This document shows positions 11,801 through 22,225 of a stretch of DNA of 64,000 nt, piece after piece. The number at the start of each line of letters is the position of its first letter. The first letter of the stretch is position 1. The translations under genes were made by a program, and so were the position numbers. Origin of the DNA: Dolomedes plantarius (taxonomy: Eukaryota; Arthropoda; Arachnida; Araneae; Dolomedidae); contig OU015495.1 in the NCBI GenBank assembly GCA_907164885.2, positions 215,879,234 through 215,943,233 of the forward strand. Reading direction: 5' to 3'. The notes beneath the pieces were generated by a model, which searched no databases, had not been told where the DNA came from, and was given only the letters and a program-made list of their open reading frames with translations.

Positions 11801-12281
11801 ATTAAATAACTACTAAAAAGTAAATAAAAAGTAGTGTAATTAAAATAATAAATAACTCTTAGTCATAATAAATGTCGTGAGTTAACCTAGGTTATTATGT
11901 CCTATAAAACAGTATTCTAAGTAAGTCTGCTAAAGTGATTCCATAGGCTCCATGGTTGCATTGTTTGTGACGTCAGTCTTTTTGCGGTCTCCTAAATTTA
12001 ACTTTCAATTTGTCTGGCGCCGAGTTTGGTGATCTATGATAAAGCCACTGACTATTCCTCCTTCTGTTTCATACGGATTGTACGGTGTCTAAGTATGTTT
12101 ATTGCTCAGATCACACTTATTAGAAACAATCCATTGGTTTTTAGACAGTATCGGCACCGCTGATGAAAAGATACTGTCTAAAAACCTATTATTCACTTAT
12201 CTATTCATATTTTCACTTATCTTTTCATGTTTTTGGTTCCTGGCTGTAGTGGTTTATGGCTTATAGTGGTTTTTCACTTTG

Positions 12282-12283
<2 letters not shown>
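11801..12283. other. non-coding, one hairpin only
   Basis: AT-rich, no gene or repeat family recognised apart from the hairpin at 12135-12187. Confidence 0.4.
12135..12187. repeat. perfect 17-bp hairpin
   Basis: The arms 12136-12152 and 12170-12186 (GGTTTTTAGACAGTATC and its reverse complement) match 17 of 17 with a 17-base loop. The loop contains CTGATGA, but no GAAA core partner follows, so it is not a hammerhead. Possibly the two joined ends of a MITE. Confidence 0.8.
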
Positions 12284-12344
<61 letters not shown>

Positions 12345-12359
12345 GGGGGGGGGGCGCGG
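12284..12359. repeat. microsatellite (TA)n(TG)n with G-run
   Basis: A TA tract, then TG repeats, then a run of about 11 G followed by CGCGGGG. The following 280 bases (to 12637) hold nothing I recognise. Confidence 0.9.
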
Positions 12360-12874
12360 GGTTTGAAGTAAAACCTCCACAACATAAACTAACTGACAAC
12401 CATCGTAAAGAACATTTAAAGTTTATTTACAAAGAATTGAAAAAATATGTAGTCCGTCTACGACAGAATCCGAAGCGGGAGTCTGAATGTTCTCCCCAAA
12501 CAGAGTAGAGGAGTCGTGATCATGTTCGAGCTAGCGGCGCCCTCTCGTGCCACCCACACATAATATGCGTTTGCAAACAACATTACAAAAGTTTGCAGTT
12601 CACAGTTAACAGTCCAGTTCAGCCTCCTATATATATATACTGTCACAAAAAATATATGCACCCAGAAGAAATCGAACTACTATCACGAAACTTGGCAGGA
12701 ATGTAGTCTGGTAAGAGATATGCAAATGATTGAAATTTCGACGCTAATGAGACAAGGGTAAGCGAGCTATGCGCATGAGATGCGCAGCTGGGAGAGTTTA
12801 AAAGCATGATTGCTCGTGCCATAGGGTCATTCCAACAAATATGTCGACTTGGATGGACGGTATTGTGACTAGAG

Positions 12875-13881
12875 ATGCGTCTGAGACGTAACCGGTGACA
12901 GTACGAACAATTGTCGGACTTTGAGAGGGGGCGTAAAGTAGGCCTCGGAGAAGCAGGTTGGTCGAACAGGCGTATCGGCCGCCACCTCGGTCGGAGCGAT
13001 ATGGTAGTTGTTCGGTGTTGGCAGCAATGGATCACGGAAGGGATAGTCTACCGTCGCGGTGGGTCAAGGCGTCCCAGGAACACGAATGCGCGCAATCATA
13101 AGAGCGGCCACGTCCGCACCAACAACGTCGCTAGAATCGGTTCGACGCCTTTTACCACCTTCCAGACATCCGGTGGTATCAAGGGAGGTGGTATCATTCG
13201 GTCGACTCAGGTATAAGTAGCCGACGCCCATTAAGACGCCTACCACTGACCCCACATCATAGGCAGTGTCGATTGGATTTTTGCCGACCTCGGGCGAGCT
13301 GGAGTGTGATCTTCAGCGATCAATCCCGATTCAGTCGCAATGCTGATGACCAGCGCATGCGCGTGAGGTTGCGGCCAGGCCACCGGTCCGATCCGGCATT
13401 TGTTGTCGAGAGGCATACGGCGATTACACAAGGTGTGACAGTGTGGGGAGCGATTTGTTGGGACACAAGATCACCTCTAGTCGTCCTTCAACGCACTTTG
13501 ATGGCACGCAGTTACATGGACGAGATCTTAACGACAGTTGTACTGCCTATGCTATCGAGTCGCCCAGGTGCCATTTATCAGCAAGACGACGCTCGTCCGC
13601 ATACTGCGCGACTCTCCCAACAATGTCTTCAAGGATATTACGTACTGCCATGGCCTGCCAGGTCACCAGACCTCTCGCCAATAGAACACGTCTGGGACGT
13701 GCTTGGAAGGCAACTGTAGCCGTCCCGGAATACTGGTGAATTAACTGCCCAGTTGCAAAGATTATGGCATGATCTTCCGCAAGATCGAGTGTATGTCGAG
13801 TTCATAGGTGACCTCACTGATTCGATGCCACGCCGTGTTTCGGCTTGTATAGCTGCCAGAGGTGGATTTACTACTTACTGA
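12875..13881 (+). pseudogene. Tc1-like transposase (element C), broken
   Basis: This is the remnant of a transposase of about 335 codons. It begins MRLRRNR and codon 8 is TGA (12896-12898), most simply a CGA to TGA change. The helix-turn-helix FERGRKVGLGEAGWSNRRIG and a second HTH follow. A frameshift lies between about 13140 and 13270. The catalytic part then reads IFSDQSRF (first D), QQDDARPHT (second D) and SPDLSPIEHVWD (E). There are 32 residues between second D and E, where classical Tc1 has 34. An in-frame TAG stands at 13717-13719, after which the frame stays open to TGA 13879-13881. At least three lesions, so it is inactive. Confidence 0.85.
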
Positions 13882-13937
13882 TTTGTAACCTTTTTCATGC
13901 CATATCTTCTTAATAAAACGGTCTGTTCTTCTGAATT

Positions 13938-13985
13938 TGTAGTGTATGAGGAGATAATCATTTGCTTATCTCCTCATACACTACA
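13938..13985. repeat. 19-bp hairpin in the 3' part of element C
   Basis: GTAGTGTATGAGGAGATA (13939-13956) is repeated in reverse complement at 13967-13984, one further A-T pair closing the stem around an 8-base loop. It sits between the transposase stop and the right terminal repeat. Subterminal hairpins of this kind are not part of related elements A or B. Confidence 0.8.
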
Positions 13986-14052
13986 TAAATGTTAAATTTC
14001 GTGAGAGTAGCTCGTTTCCTTCTGGGTGCATATATTTTTTTGTGACAGAGTA

Positions 14053-14342
14053 TATATATAACCTCCGTAATGGGCGTTCTTACAAAGGGGGTATGAAAAT
14101 TCAAGTTCTAAAGAGGGAATCAGGAAAATGGGCTCCGTAAGCTATAGGTTTGTTAAGCTTTCATCGTTATCTCATATCTTATATCTTATGACGTCACAGT
14201 TTTGTGTGACGTATGAATGTTATTTTCTTTTATGTTACTTTCTTTTCTATCAGTGGCAACTTGTATTTGAGGAATGCAACATGCAGTCGAGAGATGGTCT
14301 GGTGGCATTAGTTTTTCTTGCAACTCGATAGTATTCGAGTTC
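14053..14342. other. spacer between two Tc1-like elements
   Basis: 290 bp with no recognisable content separates elements C and A, which lie in the same orientation. Confidence 0.5.
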
Positions 14343-15764
14343 TACACTCTTAGCGCACCAAAAAACTTAGCGCACCAAGAAATAATTGCGGGATCGTAAC
14401 GAAACTTGCAATGAAGGTACATGTCGGGGAGATATGCAAATGATTAGAAATGCAGCGTGATTGCGCATTACGTATAGCCGGTAGAGGGCGTTGAACATCG
14501 TACTCTGTGGAGTATAAAACAGGTAACCAAAGCTTGTTTGAGTGTGCTGAATCATTTACAAAGGAAGAGCTGAGATAAACATGCCATTACGCCGTGTTCG
14601 AAGACAATATAAGCAGTTGTCGCAGTTTGAGAGGGGGAGAATCGTCGGGATGATGGAAGCTGGGTGGTCAGCTAGGCGAGTAGCTCGTCAATTAGGCCGC
14701 TCTGATTGTGTTGTGAGGAGGTGTTGGGACCAGTGGACCTGAGAGATGTCCTGTACACGAAGACCAGGCTCAGGACGCCCTCGACAGACCAGTCGTCGAG
14801 AAGACCGCCACATCGTAAGAAATGCACGCGTACAGCCAACTGCTTCACCGGCCGCCATCCAGGCACAGGTAGCATCTTCACTAGGGGCCTCTGTGTCTTC
14901 TCGAACCATACGAAGGCGCCTGGCTGAAGGACAGTTGGTATCGCGGCGCCCATTACGTGTGCTGCCCTTGACGCCCACCCATCGACGACTCCGTTTGGAG
15001 TTTTGCCGCGCACGCGGAAACTGGACTGCAGCGGAATGGAACCAGGTCGTCTTTAGCGACGAATCCAGATTCAATCTCGGCAGTGATGACAATCGTGTTT
15101 GTGTGTGGAGAGCCCGTGGTGAACGCTTCAATCCTGCCTTTGCTGTACAGCGACACATCGCTCCCACAGCTGGTGTGATGGTATGGGGTGCCATTACCTA
15201 CAATACACGGTCACCCCTAGTATTGTTCTGTGGCACCATGACAGCCCAGCGGTATGTTCATGAAATCCTGCAACCACATGTGTTGCCACTCATGCAACGG
15301 CTCCCGGGAGCCATTTTTCAACAAGACAATGCTCGGCCTCATACGGCAAGGGTGTCACAAGACTGTCTCCGAACTGTTACTACCCTTCCTTGGCCTGCCC
15401 GATCCCCAGATTTGTCTCCAATCGAGCATATCTGGGATCATTTGGGACGACGAGTTGGGCATCCCACGAGTTTGAACGAACTAGAGGCAAGGTTAGAGAA
15501 AATATGGAACGAAATGTCTCAAGACATCATACAGAACTTGTATGACTCAATGCCCGATCGTATCGCATCGTGCATTCGCACTAGAGGGGGGTCCAACGGA
15601 GTATTAACTCCTCCGTTCTTTTGCCTTTTTCTCTGAAATAAATTATCCTTTTTCTTTGATTTTCTTATCATTTACTTATATCAAAGTAGTCATTACGTAT
15701 GTAAAATTTCGTTTCATTTTGTCGACTCCTTCTTGGTGCGCAAATGTTTTTGTCCATGAGTGTA
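14343..15764 (+). mobile_element. Tc1-like element A (DD32E group)
   Basis: Flanked by TA (14343-14344; 15763-15764). The right end reads, reversed, CACTCATGGACAAAAACATT, then GCGCACCAAGAAGGAGTCG. The left end is rearranged: CACTCTTAGCGCACCAAAAA is followed by a second CTTAGCGCACCAAGAAATAA, so the subterminal GCGCACCAA block is doubled and the ATGGACAAAA part is lost. It is about 95% identical to element B (53670-55077) through the coding region. Confidence 0.9.
14581..15607 (+). pseudogene. Tc1-like transposase (element A), two lesions
   Basis: The start ATG at 14581 gives MPLRRVRRQYKQLSQFERGR, followed by a paired-like HTH DNA-binding domain. Codon 54 is TGA (14740-14742) where element B has CGA: a single C-to-T change at a CpG. 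From 14746 the frame is open for 296 codons and covers the second HTH, a GRPR linker, and the catalytic core VFSDESRF / QQDNARPHT / SPDLSPIEHIWD. One extra G in the run near 15585 shifts the last few codons past the TAA at 15605-15607 used by B. D-to-E spacing is 32 residues. Apart from these two lesions the core looks conserved, so this copy decayed recently. Confidence 0.9.
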
Positions 15765-16344
15765 GATTAAATTCATTTAATTTAATAAACTTAATTTTTG
15801 CTTTTAAGCCCGTGTCCTTATTTTTACACTGAAACTCTGCTAAAGTCTTATTAATGGACGGAGACTATCAAGGTTAAACGAATCGCGAGAATGAAACTGC
15901 TCAAAAGAATAAACATTTATATAAAACAATTTTTCTATCACAAGGACATTGGTACACGTATTTGTACCTCTGAAAAGAATAAAAAGTGTCTGAAATCAGA
16001 CATAGTTCCCGCTAGAGGAGAAATGCGCTGACACATTGCCATACATAAATAACTTTCTAGCAGTGACATTCTGCTCAACTAACGGTATCGGTTAAAATAT
16101 TTGCAGATTCATATCGAGAGATAACGAAGCAGTTCAAGCGATGAATATTTCAACATTGCAGTAGTCAGCTTCATTAACTTTGATAACATAAAAAAAAAAC
16201 CTTTCTTTTTCTATCAAGATATGCATATCTGAAAAATGCTATTATTGAAGGTTGCGTAACCGAAATCTTTTACATTTGAAGAACAGTTTACAGGCTATTA
16301 CTTGGAGAACAAGTGATGGAATGTATGATTGATAAAGGGATAGA
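15765..16344. other. no gene seen
   Basis: Ordinary AT-rich sequence between Tc1-like element A and the hAT element L1. Confidence 0.4.
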
Positions 16345-16352
16345 ATTAAGTC

Positions 16353-17485
16353 CAGGCCCTGATTTTCTATTAGGGCCTAGAGGCCACCGAATGTTGCCCC
16401 CCCCAAAAAAAAATTTATTTTAAAAGAAAAAAATTCCTTATTCAATTTTTTTTTACTTTACCTTTTTTAGTAGCGATTTTTTTTTATATATCCTTCAAAT
16501 TTGAGTGATTGGTTTATCATATGTATATTGTATAGTTATATGTATAGTTCATCATATGTATGTTATAGTGCAGAGGTGGGGAACCTTTTTACCATTAGAG
16601 GCCACATGCAAGTTTGGTAGTAATAAAGGAGGCCGCATAAGTTGATCAACCTATAAATGCGACTTTTATGAAATTATTATAGTTAGATATAGTTTTATCA
16701 ATTTGGTGCATTATATAGAAAAATAACAAAAAAAAATTAAGTCCTTATTTATTTATTATTTGACATAAAAAGTTACGATATAAAATATTTTTGTATTCAC
16801 ATAAGGATAAAAACTTGTTATAACATTAATCATTAATTATTATTTTTTTTTGGCAGAAAAAATAATACGTTTTAACGTACGTGGAGTCAGTCACGACAAT
16901 AATAGTAAGAAAATAGTTTTTGTGTAGAGATCATATTACATGTCTGGTAGTTTTGCTAAGAAACTCTGAGCATTAAATGACATGTAAAGTGTAGTTAAAG
17001 TGTCACACAATCAAGGTAAACGAAGCTCATTTGGATAAATATACAATTGTAGCGACTTTAGACAACAATTTCAAAATGTCGACTTTATTTTGGCCGACAC
17101 TGTACATACATTGATGCCGTTCTTTATTTAATTCTATTGATTTGGAAATTGTCGTAATCTATATAATTAAATAATAATTAATACAAGTGCTAGCTTTTAT
17201 GAAGGCCGCGCGTTCCCCATCTCTGGTATAGTGTATATAAGGGATTGGTAAGTTTTCCTGGTTGCATTGTATTGGTGTTTTAATGACGAAGTGAATATGC
17301 TTTTTGTTATTTGACAATGTTTTAGGCTTCTACGCTTCAAATACCCAATTCTTGGTAAAATGGTACTTTCGCAATGATTCACGTTTATTTTTTATTTGTG
17401 TGTCAATTTTGGAAATTTTACGCCCACATCAGTGTTAGGGGGCCCCCATCCCGAGTTGTGCAAGAATTTTCTAAATCGGGCCCTG
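16353..17485 (-). mobile_element. hAT-type element L1 with nested hAT M
   Basis: The ends CAGGCCCTGATTTTCTATTA (left) and, reversed, CAGGGCCCGATTTAGAAAAT (right) lie between near-perfect 8-bp direct repeats ATTAAGTC (16345-16352) and ATTAAGTT (17486-17493). The same family occurs as L2 (56002-56445) and L3 (56661-57053) in the other orientation. Without the nested insert (16571-17225) L1 is about 480 bp with no coding capacity. 8-bp duplications and CAGGG-type ends point to a non-autonomous hAT. Confidence 0.85.
16571..17225. mobile_element. hAT-type element M nested in L1
   Basis: CAGAGGTGGGGAACCTTTTT at the left and, reversed, CAGAGATGGGGAACGCGCGG at the right are flanked by 8-bp repeats TTATAGTG (16563-16570) and GTATAGTG (17226-17233), 7 of 8 identical. 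CAG(A/G)GGTGGGGAACC ends are classic for Charlie/Tip100-like hAT elements, in which the element's ends carry a GGCCGC-type segment, also seen here. No transposase frame remains. Confidence 0.85.
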
Positions 17486-17493
17486 ATTAAGTT

Positions 17494-18553
17494 CATCAAT
17501 TTGCTACATGCCGAAATTCTTAGTATGGACAATAATGAGTCAACTTAATTTTCTTTTTCGAGAGTTACGGGCATTTTGTAGCATCCCCCTCCACCCCCCG
17601 AAATCTGATAGTTGACTCTGCCATATCAGATTGATTTTGAATAATAAAAGGAATTTTCAAAATAGATGTGGTTGCAGTCGAAACGCATTTCATGTACAGT
17701 TTGTTGGGAGAATATAAAAGAAAAAAATAAATCCCTAATTAATGTTTAGGGGACAGTTTTTAAATTCGTCCGAGAGTTGTAGCAAGAAAATGTGTATTTT
17801 AGACTCTGAAATGAGGATAATAACACTGTAGTAATATTACAGAATTTTGAGAGACCATAATTAAGCCATTATAGATATGCATTTGACCCAATTATCATTT
17901 TTTTATGGCCTCAGTATCTGCAGAAATACTTTTAACGTGTACTACAGACTTTTGAATGCGGCAGCGAATTCGTATGGAATGATTGTAATCAAGCACACAG
18001 AATCGCGATTACAAAAATGTCATCAAATGTGACTGCAGCAGTAATTCATTTATGATGGCCTCACAGTTTATAAAGAATATTTGCTCCATTTTCTCCTGTT
18101 GCCATATCAATTACAGAATTATTTTAGAATTTTCTCTTTTTGTAACGTTATATCTAAATTTGTTACTACAACTTATTACCGATACTTCTACGCAAAATCT
18201 CAATGTCAGTGATCATTAAAGTCTTGATCATAAATATTATGTCAATGTCGTTTGGTTTATTAAAAATCTCCATTACGTGAGCTTGGCGCTTTTGGCGACA
18301 ATGCCTCGAGAGTACTTGACCGCTTAACGTTCAGGGTTGAAGCAAAAACAACAAGTGATGACTTCACAATCAGAGCGTTTGCATTGAGGCATGGCAAACG
18401 GACTATTTTTTGATCTTCTCAAGGCTGGTTGTTTTCAAAAACCGGATTGGCATCATTAAAGACTTTCGTGGAATTCTAGTTTAGCACTATCGGGAACGTT
18501 TTGTTACAATATTCTGTCATCACGATTCTATTTACGCGTCTTTTATATCATTA
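17494..18553. other. no gene seen
   Basis: About 1 kb of unique-looking AT-rich DNA with no coding or repeat signal recognised. Confidence 0.4.
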
Positions 18554-18974
18554 CTAGTTGCTTACCCGACGTTGCCTGGTAAACAACTAGTAATGTTATA
18601 AATTCTAGTTGTTATTTATTTTGGGTTATTGTCCCAATTTTTTATTAGACAGGAAAAGGAATGAATTCGACCTATAGTGTAAAATAAAAGCAATTTTATT
18701 TACAGGTATTTAAAAGTATATGCAAATTATAAAGTAAATTACAAATTCTCTCTTACATTAATTTTACTCAAAACTTGATTATAAACAACATTTTTAGTTT
18801 CCTCGGCTATCCCGAAAACTATGGATTCGACACCAATGTCAGTCGTTTTCGATTATTTTTACATGCCCCCAGTGTTTCTTCCCAGATTGTAAGTCATATG
18901 TGTACCAAGTTTGGTTGAAATTGCTCCAGGCGTTCCAGAACATTCACACATACATCCATTATTTTATTTACAGA
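18554..18974 (-). mobile_element. Helitron HelF (non-autonomous)
   Basis: On the minus strand it starts TCTGTAAATAAAATAATGGA (18974). It ends with an imperfect hairpin of the ACCAGGCAACGTCGGGT type and AAGCAACTAG^T (CTAG 18554-18557). Near its 5' end (18895-18935) it has the block complementary to GTGTACCAAGTTTGGTTGAA and then ACACATACAT repeats, a layout shared with HelE. The next Helitron begins at the very next base. Confidence 0.75.
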
Positions 18975-19056
18975 CTAGCTGAAAACCCGTACTTCGCTAC
19001 GGAGTACATTCAAATTAAATACAACGGTCAATGGATGCAATTAATGCCAAAAAGAA

Positions 19057-19108
<52 letters not shown>

Positions 19109-19870
19109 AATCCGACGATCAATATATACAACTAGAATTGATAGGTCTAAACATATTTTGTCAAAAGATCAGCGGTTGTAACAAATGTCGCCACTACACA
19201 CACGCGGTTTTAATTTGCGGACAGCCGCTAATGTTTACATCCGGTAGTTGCAGCCGTTGCCATTCGAAGTGTAGAAATATCGTCGATTTTTGTGCCGCAT
19301 ACCTACGCGTTTTATATATATAAATTGATGTAGAAAAAAATATATACTATGTTTATAATAAAAATCGTAAGGGATATTTTTATAGACAAAATAATGTCCA
19401 ATCGTCTGCCGCATTAGGAAGAAAAAAAATATTTTTTTGTCTACTTAGTTGTTATGCACGTGGCGATAAATTTATTTAAAGTAACAGAAAAAGAAATCAC
19501 GTGATCGACATTTAATAAATTAAATTCTAAAAATGAATCTTTAAAAATTCATCAAAAATCAGAAAATGGAGTTAAAGATTAGAAAAAGATCTCATTTTAC
19601 AGGAATTTTTAGGATCTTTCTCGCCATATAAATTTTATAACCCTCACATTATTATTTTAAATGCAAACTTAAAAAAAGTTACTGAAACAGCTTAAAAATT
19701 TAATTTTAAAAAATCTAAGAAGAATTTTTCAAAAATTTCTGTTAGTGCACCCCTACACTATAAGAAGAATCGCCATGCAAAATGTCAGCCCTTTAGGTCC
19801 AGTGGTTTGGTCTGTGCGTTGTATGTCAGTCAGTCAGTCAGTGAGTCAGTTACGGAGCTGTTTTATATAC
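18975..19870 (-). mobile_element. Helitron HelA-2, interrupted by HelB-3
   Basis: The CTAG 3' end is at 18975-18978, directly abutting the 5' TC of HelF. It carries all HelA landmarks: AT microsatellite, the block at 19747-19815 and a (GTCA)n tract at 19825-19845. Its 5' end reads TTTTATATAC without the usual TAGAT and is followed after 3 bases by the CTAG of HelA-3, so the start was probably lost when HelA-3 arrived. The short HelB-3 copy (19132-19323) is inserted into it. Confidence 0.75.
19132..19323 (-). mobile_element. short Helitron HelB-3 nested in HelA-2
   Basis: From 19138 to 19315 it matches the 5' third of HelB-1 (44338-44525): the GATAGGTCTAAACATATTTT block and the CGTTTTATATATATA end. 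A CTAG lies at 19132-19135. Comparison with HelA-1 and HelA-3 shows the uninterrupted HelA sequence ATACAATTGATGTA, so this ~190-bp segment is a clean insertion. It lacks the long middle part of HelB. Confidence 0.7.
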
Positions 19871-19873
19871 GTA

Positions 19874-19944
19874 CTAGCTGAAAACCCGCGCTTCGCTACG
19901 GAGTACATTGAAATTAAATACAACGGTCAATGTATGCAATTAAT

Positions 19945-19995
<51 letters not shown>

Positions 19996-20589
19996 ATAAA
20001 TACGACGATCAATGTATACAATTGATGTAAAAAAAAACATATTTATAAAAAAATCGTAAGGGATATTTTTATAGACAAAATATAGTCCAATCGTCTGCCG
20101 CATTAGCAAGAAAAAAATATTATTTTGTCTTTTTTTTTTTTGGCACGTGACGATAAATTTATTTAAAGTACCAGAAAAAGAAATCACGTGATCAGCATTT
20201 AATAAATTAAATTCTAAAAATTAATCTTTAAAAATTCACCAAAAATCAGGAAATGGAGTTAAAAATTCGAAAAAAATTTCATTTTGAAGGAATTTTTATG
20301 ATCTTTCTCGTGATATAAATTTCATAACCCTCAATGTATTATTTTAAATGCAAACGTAAAAAAAGTTTAAAAAACAGCTTAAAAGTTTAAAAAACAGCTT
20401 AAAAATTTAATTTAAAAAAATCCAAGAAGAAAATCTTTCTTAGTGCACCCCTACACTATAAGAAGAATCGCCATGCAAAATTTCAGCCCTTTAGGTCCAG
20501 CGGTTTGGTCTGTGCGTTGTATGTCAGTCAGTCAGTGAATGAATGAATGAATGAATGAGTCAGTTACGGAACTGTTTTATATATATAGA
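19874..20589 (-). mobile_element. Helitron HelA-3
   Basis: CTAG 3' end at 19874-19877, 5' start A^TCTATATA at 20589. It is a full-length HelA copy in the same orientation as HelF and HelA-2 and only 3 bases from the latter, forming a three-element head-to-tail array. The (GTCA)n block is partly replaced by (GAAT)n. Confidence 0.85.
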
Positions 20590-21120
20590 TATCGATTAAT
20601 CATCATCATCATATCATACCATTATGCCTTGTTTTTTTGATATCGACGACTTACAGGATTTTTGGATGGCTGCTGGTGCAAAAGTTTGAAAAATAGTTTT
20701 GATCGAAAGAATTAAAAGTACCTTCAGAAACTCTGAAAATGAAAGGCTTTCATATGAGTGATTTGGCTTTTCAAGATTCTAAACTGATACGAATTATGAG
20801 CACGCGAATTAGTTTAGAGAATTTTAAAACTCCAGACCTCACAGAAGAAAATACAAATATGAAGCATTCTGTATTTGACTCGTACACCATGTTTAGTATT
20901 TTTGTTATACAGATGATAATTTTACAGTCGAATGAGAACATTTCGTTTCAGAAGTTGTTAAACTTTTTGTGAGATGTTGTCTTATACATTTCGTATGAAT
21001 TCAGTGATGACATTTGTTGATACGCAGTTATGTATTTGCGTGATAAAAAGTAGTGCGCAAAATGTCATACTCCCTCCGCAATTAAAAAAAAAATTCTCCT
21101 CTGGTTCAAGTTGTTTTAAG
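20590..21120. other. no gene seen
   Basis: AT-rich. Short ORFs here show no recognisable similarity. Confidence 0.4.
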
Positions 21121-21831
21121 AGGGGTCAGGTACCTTTTAAAGACCAAGAGACAACACAAACATATTCTATTTTCAATCACCAGTAGTTTCTAAAATAATT
21201 TATTAAGAAATATACAAATTTTACTGCGTATTAAACACACTTTTTTCTTTATAAATATGGCTCTTAATTTTTTCTAGCTTGAGGATAAATTTTTAATTTT
21301 AAAAAAATTTGAACCATTGTATTTTTCAATTTTATGTCATTGCGCGCAGACTTGCGCCCGTATATTAATGAATATACATATTTTTTAAATTTTAAAATTG
21401 AGTCGCATAATATATCTTTAAAATGACGAACGTTGAAATCAAAATTCTTAGTTCTTCGTAGAGAAAAAAAAATTTAATTTTTTTGATAAATTTTATTGTA
21501 ATTCAAATTTTTATGGTAGGAATGACATACTTAATGATACATAATTATATTCAACGTGTATAAAATTTCACGGTATTCTAGGGAATTGTTCTGTTGATAT
21601 CACGCGCGCAATCACATAACAATGATAAAAACAATGGTTAAAATTTTTAAAAAATTAAAAACTTTCTCTTCAAGCTAGAAAAAATTTAGTGCAATATTTA
21701 TAAAGAAGAAAGAGTGCTTAACTCGCAGTAAAATTTGCATATTTCTTAATAAATTATTTTAGAAACTACTGGTGATTGAAAATAGAATATGTTTGTCGAG
21801 TCTCTTGGTCTTTAGAAAGTTCCTGACCCCT
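21121..21831. repeat. fold-back element with ~200-bp arms
   Basis: The left arm begins AGGGGTCAGGTACCTTTTAA (21121). Its reverse complement begins at 21831 with AGGGGTCAGGAACTTTCTAA. The two arms stay about 85-90% complementary for roughly 210 bases, including the block TCAATCACCAGTAGTTTCTA, around an AT-rich centre. It has no coding capacity and reads as a MITE or fold-back element; I could not fix a target duplication. Confidence 0.8.
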
Positions 21832-21945
21832 AACTCATTGCAGAATTTAAAAAGATTTTTTTTTTCATACTTGACAATATTCGATTACAATTCTTGAACT
21901 ATTCGGGTTTCAAACATGCTTATTTGTGTCGAGTCTAAGACCGTC

Positions 21946-22219
21946 TGCACACGGAGCAACTCAAAAGAAACTGATAACTGACTCCAGTCACAAACCAGTC
22001 CGTGATGAGTCGTAACCTATCTAATTGAATAGAGCCACGCACATATCCAGTCCGTGATGAGTCGTAACCTATGTAATTGAATAGAGCACTGGTTACAAAC
22101 TCGTCCGACGAGTTTGTAACCAGTTGCGCCGTGTGCGTGGCTCTATTCAATTACATAGGTCACGGACTGGTTTGTGACTGGAGTCAGTTATCAGTTTCTT
22201 TTGAGTTGTTCCGTGTGCA
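21946..22219. repeat. palindromic MITE with internal tandem copy
   Basis: The left arm (from 21946, GCACACGGAGCAACTCAAAA) and right arm (to 22219, reversed GCACACGGAACAACTCAAAA) are near-perfect complements for about 60 bp. A second palindrome lies at the centre around AACTCGTCCGACGAGTTT (about 22097-22115). Inside, a unit beginning CAGTCCGTGATGAGTCGTAA occurs twice (about 22000 and 22050). Confidence 0.8.
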
Positions 22220-22225
22220 ACAGTA

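Larger units (their letters stand above)
12638..14052 (+). mobile_element. Tc1-like element C (DD32E group)
   Basis: The ends are TA-CTGTCACAAAAAATATAT at the left and, reversed, TA-CTCTGTCACAAAAAAATA at the right. The inverted repeats continue through GCACCCAGAAG and a shared CTAC-x-x-TCACGAAA block, about 50 bp each, and the target is TA inside TATATA. Length is 1.4 kb with one transposase pseudogene in the middle. It is a cousin of elements A and B: similar protein, different terminal repeats. Confidence 0.85.

Noticed and set aside
12153..12170. CTGATGA in the hairpin loop as a hammerhead core
   Set aside because: No GAAA box follows at the required distance and no three-way junction can be drawn.
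14672..15194. Antisense frames of 113 and 168 codons over Tc1-like A, with mirror cases at 54194-54752
   Set aside because: Shadows of the transposase frame; they recur in both copies only because the coding strand is conserved.
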